A stretch of 64,000 nucleotides of DNA from Roseovarius marisflavi (GTDB lineage Bacteria > Pseudomonadota > Alphaproteobacteria > Rhodobacterales > Rhodobacteraceae). The notes beneath the pieces are model-generated. The model had not been told where the DNA came from, ran no database searches, and was given only the letters and a program-made list of their open reading frames with translations. Positions 57,695 through 64,000 of the stretch are shown piece by piece; the first letter of the stretch is position 1; every line of letters begins with the position of its first letter. Location of the stretch: assembly GCF_900142625.1 (NCBI RefSeq), contig NZ_FRBN01000008.1:62001-126000 (forward strand), read 5' to 3'. The position numbers and the translations under genes were made by a program.

Positions 57695-60384
57695 CCCCTT
57701 GCCTTTCGGATGGCTGCCAATACCCGATGCGGAAGCGCCGGAAGGTCGGTGATCCGCGCGCCGGTGGCATGGCGGATCGCGTTCAGGATCGCGGGGGCGG
57801 TCGGGATCAACACATGCTCGCCCAGCCCCTTGGCGCCCATCGGCCCCTCGGGGTCGGGCACCTCGACAAAGATCGTGTCGATCCGGGGCATATCCCCGGT
57901 GGTCGGGATCAGGTAATCATGCAGGTTCTCGGTACGTCCCGGAATGTATTCTTCCATCAGCGCAAGCCCCAAACCCTGGGCCACGCCGCCTTCGACCTGG
58001 CCTTCGGCCAAAAGCGGGTTGATCACCCGGCCAAGATCATGCGCTGCGGTGATCCGGGTCACCTTGACGGTGCCAAGCACACTATCCACCGAAACCTCGG
58101 CGATCTGCGCGCCATAGCCGTAAACCGCATAGGGCGCGCCTTGACCGTCCGCGTCCAGCGGTGTGGTCGGCGGGTCATAGGTTTCCTCGACCATGAGGGC
58201 ATAGCCATGCGCGCCCGGCGTGAGGGCACCAAGATCAATCCGCCGCTCGCCCGCGCCATCGCTGACCACAAGCGTTTGCCCGGTGAGGGACAGCCGCGCA
58301 TCGGCGCCCATATTGCTCAGGCCCAGGATTTGTGCGCGCAGCGCACGCCCCGCAAGCCAGGCCGCCTTGCCGGTCACATAGGTCTGGCGCGAGGCCGAGG
58401 TCTTGCCGCAATCCGGCGTGAGGGCGGTATCGGGCCCGACAAGATCGAATGCCGCCAGCGGCAGGCCCAGAGCATCGGCGCAAATCTGCGGGATCACGGT
58501 ATTGGCGCCCTGCCCGATATCGGTCGCGCCCTGATGCAGAGACACCCGGCCCGCCGCCGTCAGGCCAAGGCGGATGGTCGAGGGGTTGGCCAGCCCGGTA
58601 TTGCCACAGCCATACCAACAGGACGCAATCCCCACGCCATGGCGCATCACGCCGCCTTTGGCGTTGCCCTCTTCGGCGCGGCGGAGCGCGGCTTGCCAAG
58701 GCTCTTGCAGGGCCTCAAGACAGGCGGTGATGCCGACGCCCTGTAACACCTGACCACAGACCGTGGCCTGTCCGTCCTGCAAGGCGTTGAGGCGGCGAAA
58801 GGCAAGCCGGTCGATGCCGGTTTTCTCGGCCAGATCATCATAAAGCACCTCTTGCAGGATCGTCGCCTGCGGCACGCCAAAGCCCCGAAACGCGCCGGAA
58901 ATGGGGCTAAAGGAATGGCGCGCACTGGCCGAGGCAAGATAGGCGGGCACGAGGTAGGGACCAGAGGCATGCACCGGCACGCGCCCGGCAACCGTCGGGC
59001 CCCAGCTTGCATAGGCGCCGGTGTTGAACTCGCCGTCAAATTCCATCGCGGTAACGCGCCCTTGCGCATCCGCACCAATGCGCGCGCGCATTTTCGAGGG
59101 GTGTCGTTTGGTCGAGGTCGCCATCGAGTCCGCGCGGCTCAACACCATCCGCGCCGGGCGCCCGGTCTTGAGTGTCACCAAACCGATAAGCGGCTGCACC
59201 GTCAGATCAAGTTTCGCCCCAAACCCGCCGCCCGCCGCCGCCGGAATGATCCGGACGTCCTCGGGCGGCAGGCCAAGAACGCGGGCCGTGTCGTCGCGGT
59301 CCATGATTGGTGCCTGGGTACAGGCCTGAATGACAAGCTGACCGCCCTCTAGCCAGGCAACGCCGGCCTCGGGCTCGATATAGGCGTGTTCGATATAGGG
59401 CGTGCTCACTTCGCCCTCGGCCAGATGCGTGGCGGCGGCAAACCCGGCCGCAAGATCGCCGCGTGCGACACGGCCGGTGACCAAAAGGTTATCGGCGCGG
59501 CTCGCATGGACAAGGCGCTCGGAGGACGGCTGCCATCTGACCGGAAATCCTGCCAGATCAAGCTCGTCGATCACCGACGCCTCACCCGCGACAAGCGCGA
59601 CCGCCTCGCCGCGCATGCGCACCTGGGTTTCGGCCAGAACCGGCTGATCGGCGAAGGCGGGCAACACGCCAAAGCGGTTCTCCCCCGGCACATCATCGGC
59701 GGTAAAAACCTGAACCTCGCCCGCCTGCGCCGCGCACCACGCCGCAATATCACCAAGAGCAAAGGTCATCGGCGCATCCGGCGCACGCACCGCACGCACC
59801 AGCAGCGCCCCGTCCGGCACATGATCGGCGCCGTAGATTTCCGTACCGCAAACCTTTGGCCTGCCATCAAGCCGCTCTACCCGCGCACCAACCGCGTGAC
59901 CGGCGGCGGGCGCAGGCCGTGGCGCGCCGGGGGTAGCGACATCAAGAATGGCCTCGATGATCTTGGAATAACCGGTACAGCGACACAGCACGCCACCAAG
60001 CGCTTCTTCGACCTCGGCGCGCGTCGGGGTCTCCACGCGGCTCAACAATGCCTTGGCCGCGATCAGCATGCCCGGCGTGCAAATCCCGCATTGCGCCGCG
60101 CCATGGCGCAGAAACGCGTGTTGCAGCGCCACCATATCAAGGCCCTCAATGGTGGTCACCGCGCGCCCTGCTGCCTGTGCGACAGGCGTAAGACAGGCAC
60201 AGACCGGCGCGCCGTCAATCAGCACGGTACAGGCCCCGCAATCGCCCGCATCACAGCCAACCTTGGTGCCGCGCAGGCCCAGATCCTCGCGCAAAACCTC
60301 GGAGAGGCGCCGCCCTGGCGCAACCGGCAGGGCAACCGAGGCCCCATTGACCGTCAGGGTCAGACTGTCGAAAGTCCGGTTCAT
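57691..60384 (-). CDS. Molybdenum hydroxylase: 2Fe-2S domain fused to the molybdopterin subunit (xanthine dehydrogenase family)
   Basis: An 897-residue fusion. Residues 1-150 are a small-subunit ferredoxin with Cys44-x4-Cys49-x2-Cys52 and a second 2Fe-2S site (CGICTPG at about 99 and CRC at 134-136). From about 160 on it is the large molybdopterin subunit (AAAGGGFGAKLDL, GAFRGFGVPQATILQ, late GVAQGLGLALMEEY and MGAKGLGEH with the conserved catalytic-Glu region GAKGLGE). It should hydroxylate a heterocycle or aldehyde. In most systems these domains are separate genes; the fusion is worth noting. Substrate unknown; N-heterocycles are suggested by its partner. Confidence 0.87.
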   Translation of the reverse strand: MNRTFDSLTLTVNGASVALPVAPGRRLSEVLREDLGLRGTKVGCDAGDCGACTVLIDGAPVCACLTPVAQAAGRAVTTIEGLDMVALQHAFLRHGAAQCGICTPGMLIAAKALLSRVETPTRAEVEEALGGVLCRCTGYSKIIEAILDVATPGAPRPAPAAGHAVGARVERLDGRPKVCGTEIYGADHVPDGALLVRAVRAPDAPMTFALGDIAAWCAAQAGEVQVFTADDVPGENRFGVLPAFADQPVLAETQVRMRGEAVALVAGEASVIDELDLAGFPVRWQPSSERLVHASRADNLLVTGRVARGDLAAGFAAATHLAEGEVSTPYIEHAYIEPEAGVAWLEGGQLVIQACTQAPIMDRDDTARVLGLPPEDVRIIPAAAGGGFGAKLDLTVQPLIGLVTLKTGRPARMVLSRADSMATSTKRHPSKMRARIGADAQGRVTAMEFDGEFNTGAYASWGPTVAGRVPVHASGPYLVPAYLASASARHSFSPISGAFRGFGVPQATILQEVLYDDLAEKTGIDRLAFRRLNALQDGQATVCGQVLQGVGITACLEALQEPWQAALRRAEEGNAKGGVMRHGVGIASCWYGCGNTGLANPSTIRLGLTAAGRVSLHQGATDIGQGANTVIPQICADALGLPLAAFDLVGPDTALTPDCGKTSASRQTYVTGKAAWLAGRALRAQILGLSNMGADARLSLTGQTLVVSDGAGERRIDLGALTPGAHGYALMVEETYDPPTTPLDADGQGAPYAVYGYGAQIAEVSVDSVLGTVKVTRITAAHDLGRVINPLLAEGQVEGGVAQGLGLALMEEYIPGRTENLHDYLIPTTGDMPRIDTIFVEVPDPEGPMGAKGLGEHVLIPTAPAILNAIRHATGARITDLPALPHRVLAAIRKARG

Positions 60385-61238
60385 GCCGCCGCCTCTGCGT
60401 CGCGCGTCACCAGATCGTTCACTGCCCGGCGGATAAGCTCGACAGCGGCCTCGGCGCGATAGGTCGCATCGGCGCGAATATCGTCAATCGGGGCAATATC
60501 CGGGGTGATCAGCGCCGCCTCGACCTGCTCGATCAACCCCGCATCGGCGCGCGCGCCGATCAGCGCGGCCTCTTGGCGGGGCAATCTTTTGGCCACCGCG
60601 CTACAGGCGCCAACTGCCAAAGCAGCGGCGCGGATATGGCCGTTCTTGATCTCAAGGCGCGCCGCGACCATGGCGATGGAAATCACCAGATAGGCCCGCG
60701 CCCCGAGCTTGAGAAACCGCGACTCTCCACCGGTTTGCGATCTCGGGATCAGAATCGCCGTCACCATTTCGCCGGGTTCAAGCGCGGTCTGGCGCACCCC
60801 GGTAATGAACGCGGCAAGCGGAACCCGGCGTGTACCGGCAAGCGCGGCAATCTCGACCTCGGCGCCCAGCGCCAAAAGGCAGGGCACCCCATCGGCGGCC
60901 GGCGAGGCGTTGCAGATATTGCCCGCAAGCGTACCCGATGTCTGAATTTGAACCGAGCCAACCTCTCGCGCGGCCTGTTTCAACATGTCGAAACCGGGGG
61001 CTAGATCGGCGCGCAGGATATCAGCCCATGTGGTCGTCGCACCAATGCGGATATCATCGCCCTCGGGCTTTATCCCGCGCAGCGCCGCAATCGCAGTGAT
61101 ATCAAGCACCGGACCGCTGAGTGCACGCGTATCGGTTGCCGGAAAGAGATCGGTACAGCCCGCCGCAATGCACAGCCCCGGACGTGCCAGAAGGCCAAGC
61201 GCCTCTTGCAGAGAGGTGGGGCGGTGATAGGGGCTCAT
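60381..61238 (-). CDS. Molybdenum hydroxylase FAD-binding subunit
   Basis: A 285-residue CoxM/XdhB-type medium subunit. FAD-binding motifs are CIAAGCTDLFPA near residues 23-34 and VGSVQIQTSGTLAGNICNASPAAD near 95-118. It is the first gene of the five-gene operon and overlaps the next by four bases, so all five proteins are likely made together. Confidence 0.88.
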   Translation of the reverse strand: MSPYHRPTSLQEALGLLARPGLCIAAGCTDLFPATDTRALSGPVLDITAIAALRGIKPEGDDIRIGATTTWADILRADLAPGFDMLKQAAREVGSVQIQTSGTLAGNICNASPAADGVPCLLALGAEVEIAALAGTRRVPLAAFITGVRQTALEPGEMVTAILIPRSQTGGESRFLKLGARAYLVISIAMVAARLEIKNGHIRAAALAVGACSAVAKRLPRQEAALIGARADAGLIEQVEAALITPDIAPIDDIRADATYRAEAAVELIRRAVNDLVTRDAEAAA

Positions 61239-61331
61239 GCGCTCTCCGACATCAAGGGGCCATCGGTGGCCACGCCTGAATGGTGCGGCAGCGTCGGCGC
61301 CCCTGTCAACATGACAGTTGCCGGTTTCACC

Positions 61332-61808
61332 CTAGGCGGTCTCGGACGGGTCTTCCATCACGGTCGGCTCTTTGAGATAGCCAAGCGTTTGCGGGCAACG
61401 CTGATCGAGGAAATACTTGGCCAGCACGCGCGCGAAAACATCATCGCCGCCAGCCGCCTCAAACAGCGTCGCACAGGATTGCAGCTTCAGCGCGTCGATG
61501 CCGCCCAAGACCCGCTCGGCGGTGACCCCTTCAAGCCCCATCATCGCCTCGTTGATCTCAACAAGACGCGGGCCAAGCACCGGATGGGCAAGATAGGCCT
61601 TCGCTTCATCGAGATCCTTGATGCTGTAATGAATGGCAAACCTCGATCGGCCCAAACCGCGGATTTGCGGCAGGACAAACCAGGTCCAGTGGCTTCGCTT
61701 TCTGCCGTTGAGAATTTCGTTCAGCGGCTGCGGCCAGATCTGGTTCTGGGCCTCAACGAACCGTTCGACATTTATGGGCGTCTCAGCGTCTGTCTTATCA
61801 ATTGTCAT
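61332..61808 (-). CDS. DUF1810 family protein
   Basis: A 158-residue protein with the DUF1810 pattern: NVERFVEAQNQIWPQPLNEI, RKRSHWTWFVLPQIRGLG and GGIDALKLQSCATLFEAAGGDD. Function unknown. Start placed at MTIDKTDA; an open frame running 35 codons further upstream gives a non-family N terminus. It reads towards the FAD-subunit gene with a 93-base gap. Confidence 0.82.
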   Translation of the reverse strand: MTIDKTDAETPINVERFVEAQNQIWPQPLNEILNGRKRSHWTWFVLPQIRGLGRSRFAIHYSIKDLDEAKAYLAHPVLGPRLVEINEAMMGLEGVTAERVLGGIDALKLQSCATLFEAAGGDDVFARVLAKYFLDQRCPQTLGYLKEPTVMEDPSETA

Positions 61809-62098
61809 TTCAATAGTCCTGGCAAATTTAAACAGTGGTCCCGCGCAGCACTCACGCGCTATATTATATCCGGCACCGGCATCCCGCAGGATCGTTGCAC
61901 AGAACAGTGGCATCCTGCGCGCTGCACCTTCAGAGCAATCCTACCAGATTACCATCCCTGAATGTTGCGAAAGCCCATAGCCACGCCACTCTTGAGACGC
62001 AGACTATCCCAAGTTGTCCCTTTGGCGCAATTAAACTGCGCGTTGGGAACGGCAAGATCACCTGTGCCGACCTGCCCACCGGAGGCGCGGGTAAAAGG

Positions 62099-62980
62099 CT
62101 ATGCGCCTCTTAGGTCTTGCCATTGCCGCACGATTTCGGATGGGTCTGAGGCCAGGGGCTCAAATGCGTGCAGGGCGGCCAAAGCCTGGCAATCCAATGT
62201 CACATATTGGTGGTCCTGCGCGTCCACAGGCCTGAGAGTGACAGGCATTTGGGCCGCCTCGGCGAGGGCCAGCATGGACACCGGCTTCGGCGCCGCGATA
62301 TTGAGCACCTCAGGCACATCGGCGCGGTTGTGGATCAATGACCGAAGAATGCGCGCAAAGGTCCGTGGCCCCATATAAGACCTGACAGGCGTGCCACCAT
62401 CATGGAAACGATCAAGCAGGATGGTTTCACCGGCGGCCAATGCGGCCCCTGTAAGCAAGAGCGCATCCGCCCCCGAAACATTGCCAATGCGCAGACAGCA
62501 CAGCTTTAAACCCAGAGCGCGGGCCTGCGCGCGGGCCGTGGTTTCCATGTTGTATTTGGATCGCCCATAGTCGGTGACGGGCCGCGGGGTGTGATCCTCG
62601 CGGAATGGCTCGTCCTGGTAGGTGCCATAAACCGCAGAGGTGGAGGCCAGAAAAACAGATGCGATGCCCAGACGGGCGGCAGCCCTCAGGCTGGCCGTTG
62701 CGATTGCGGTGTTGAGGGTGAAATCGGCATCTGGCTTGGGCACAATGCCAGAGAGCACAATCAAACAGTCATACGCGCCACCAAGCCTTAGCGCGTCAGG
62801 CGGATCCTCGGTAATATCCCACAGCAGGTCATCGGGGCGGTCTGGCTGTGCTTGCCGTGTCTGAAAGACAAACTCTATTGCATCGCCTTGGCTGGCGGAG
62901 GTATCGGTAGCCCAGCAACGGCGCAGCATGGTTCCGATGCGGCCACTGCTGCCTAAAACCAGAACGCGTGTCGGTGCCAT
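62099..62980 (-). CDS. NAD-dependent epimerase/dehydratase (extended SDR)
   Basis: A 293-residue Rossmann protein. It has a GxxGxxG cofactor motif (VLGSSGRIGTM) at the N terminus, then STSAVYG and Tyr-x-x-x-Lys (YGRSKYN) as the catalytic pair. The ATG with AGAGGGGGG upstream was preferred over a TTG eight codons earlier. Together with the next gene upstream it suggests nucleotide-sugar metabolism, though the substrate is not named. Confidence 0.85.
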   Translation of the reverse strand: MAPTRVLVLGSSGRIGTMLRRCWATDTSASQGDAIEFVFQTRQAQPDRPDDLLWDITEDPPDALRLGGAYDCLIVLSGIVPKPDADFTLNTAIATASLRAAARLGIASVFLASTSAVYGTYQDEPFREDHTPRPVTDYGRSKYNMETTARAQARALGLKLCCLRIGNVSGADALLLTGAALAAGETILLDRFHDGGTPVRSYMGPRTFARILRSLIHNRADVPEVLNIAAPKPVSMLALAEAAQMPVTLRPVDAQDHQYVTLDCQALAALHAFEPLASDPSEIVRQWQDLRGA

Positions 62981-63136
62981 CCGGGTTCCCCCCTCTATAC
63001 GCAATGCCGCGCGGCGGCGCTGGCTTGCCTTCCAAGCGGTCCGGTTTGCATACCTGTCCCCTGCGTCCTTGAATGTGCCGTTATGGCCGTCATGAGTTGC
63101 CCCTGCGCACGGCCCTGGCCCAAACCACCCGTCGCC

Positions 63137-63973
63137 TCAAAGCTCTTGCAAAATCGCCTTAAGCCCTGCTCTCCAGTCCGGCATCTCAATGCCCAGGTGG
63201 TGTTTGGTTGCGCTGCAATCAAGCCGGGAGTTGAGCGGTCTGGTCGCCGGTGTAGGGTATTGTGCAGACGGGATGTCCGCTACGCTGCACCTCAGGTCCG
63301 CCTGCTCGAATACCGCGCGCGCCACATCGGCCCAGCTTGCAAAGGGGCGCGCCTGATAGTGGTAGGTGCCGCTTTTGGAGGGGTCCATGCGCAGCTGCTG
63401 CGCGATGTCCAGACAGGCGGCAGCAATGTCGCGCGCGCAGGTAGGGGCACCGATCTGGTCGGCCACAACGCTCAGCGTCTCCCTTTCCGCACCAAGGCGC
63501 ACCATGGTTTTCACGAAATTATTGCCATGGGCTGAGACCACCCAGGAGGTGCGCAGGATCGCATGGGGTCCGCCGGCAGCACGCACCGCGTTTTCACCCG
63601 CCAGCTTGGACCTTCCATAGACATTTTGTGGATTGGTGAGGTCAGTGACCCGCCAGGGCGTCGTTCCCGATCCGTCGAAAACGTAATCGGTCGAGATGTG
63701 CACCAGCGGGATGCCCGCCTCTGCGCAGGTCTGCGCCAATTCCTCGACGGCACATGCATTGACCTGAAAGGCCCGCGCCTCATCCTCCTCGGCGCGATCC
63801 ACTGCCGTATAGGCCGCGGCGTTGATCACGGCATCGGGGCGGTGGGCAGCGATGGCTGCGGCCAACGCGCCGGGGTTCTCAAAATCTGCCTGCGCACGGG
63901 ACAGGCACGGCCCCGCCCCCAGAAGAGCAAGCTCGATCGCGATCTGCCCGGACTGTCCGAAAACCAAAATCAT
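63137..63973 (-). CDS. rfbD: dTDP-4-dehydrorhamnose reductase (RfbD/RmlD)
   Basis: Last step of dTDP-L-rhamnose synthesis. It is 278 residues with VFGQSGQIAIEL (NAD(P)H motif), PDAVINAAAYTAVDRAEEDE (strongly RmlD-like) and STDYVFDG with Tyr-x-x-x-Lys in YGRSKLAGE. The gene begins 27 bases from the right end, so other rml genes probably lie beyond the window. Marks the start of a surface polysaccharide region. Confidence 0.9.
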   Translation of the reverse strand: MILVFGQSGQIAIELALLGAGPCLSRAQADFENPGALAAAIAAHRPDAVINAAAYTAVDRAEEDEARAFQVNACAVEELAQTCAEAGIPLVHISTDYVFDGSGTTPWRVTDLTNPQNVYGRSKLAGENAVRAAGGPHAILRTSWVVSAHGNNFVKTMVRLGAERETLSVVADQIGAPTCARDIAAACLDIAQQLRMDPSKSGTYHYQARPFASWADVARAVFEQADLRCSVADIPSAQYPTPATRPLNSRLDCSATKHHLGIEMPDWRAGLKAILQEL

Positions 63974-64000
63974 AAATATCCGCAGGCCCAGTTGTTGTAT

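Overview
The window looks like the chromosome of a marine alphaproteobacterium of the Rhodobacterales (Roseobacter-type). The evidence is high-GC coding sequence, a class I lysyl-tRNA synthetase, and gene sets typical of that group: TMAO/TMA/DMA catabolism, xsc-pta with a TauR-type regulator, cytoplasmic SoeABC sulfite dehydrogenase, DUF1523 and DUF1194. Everything here is read from sequence and memory of protein families; no search was run.

Layout. 1-231 is the 3' end of an AT-richer membrane-protein gene. 0.6-4.6 kb is a polyamine-type ABC transporter operon. 4.6-16.4 kb is mostly housekeeping and mixed metabolism: a cytochrome c lipoprotein, LysRS, TerB-like protein, L,D-transpeptidase, stand-alone Lrp/AsnC sensor domain, adenine deaminase, corrinoid-enzyme activator, membrane proteins, CoA-transferase, EPSP synthase and RidA. 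16.5-33.1 kb is a methylated-amine island: TMAO uptake (tmoXVW), TMAO demethylase (tdm) coupled to a small exported protein and a truncated haemoglobin, an EamA exporter, an ammonium transporter with a small membrane partner, dimethylamine monooxygenase (dmmDABC) and trimethylamine monooxygenase (tmm). 33.2-40.9 kb holds two paralogous amide/urea-type binding proteins (one without an export signal), a GntR/FCD regulator, and a branched-chain-type ABC transporter. 41-50.2 kb is sulfonate desulfonation and sulfite oxidation: tauR, xsc, pta, soeABC. 50.2-54.8 kb has small membrane proteins, a Tat-exported cyclase-family enzyme, an esterase and an ABC exporter. 54.8-61.2 kb is a tightly overlapping five-gene minus-strand operon centred on a molybdenum hydroxylase with a 6-hydroxynicotinate-reductase-like protein, UPF0280 and DUF1185. 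61.3-64 kb has a DUF1810 protein, an NAD-dependent epimerase and dTDP-4-dehydrorhamnose reductase, probably the edge of a surface-polysaccharide locus.

How it fits together. TMA is oxidised to TMAO (Tmm), or TMAO is imported (TmoXVW). Tdm cleaves TMAO to dimethylamine and formaldehyde, and DmmABC demethylates DMA to methylamine. The genes for methylamine use (gmaS, mgs/mgd) are not in this window. Sulfoacetaldehyde is converted by Xsc and Pta to acetyl-CoA plus sulfite, and SoeABC oxidises the sulfite in the cytoplasm. The enzymes that make sulfoacetaldehyde are also absent. The two pathways lie next to each other, separated by an uncharacterised transporter with its own regulator and an unusual array of TTGGTCC-like boxes. 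The most promising uncharacterised items are that transporter/sensor pair, the tdm-exported protein-globin operon, and the five-gene molybdenum hydroxylase operon.
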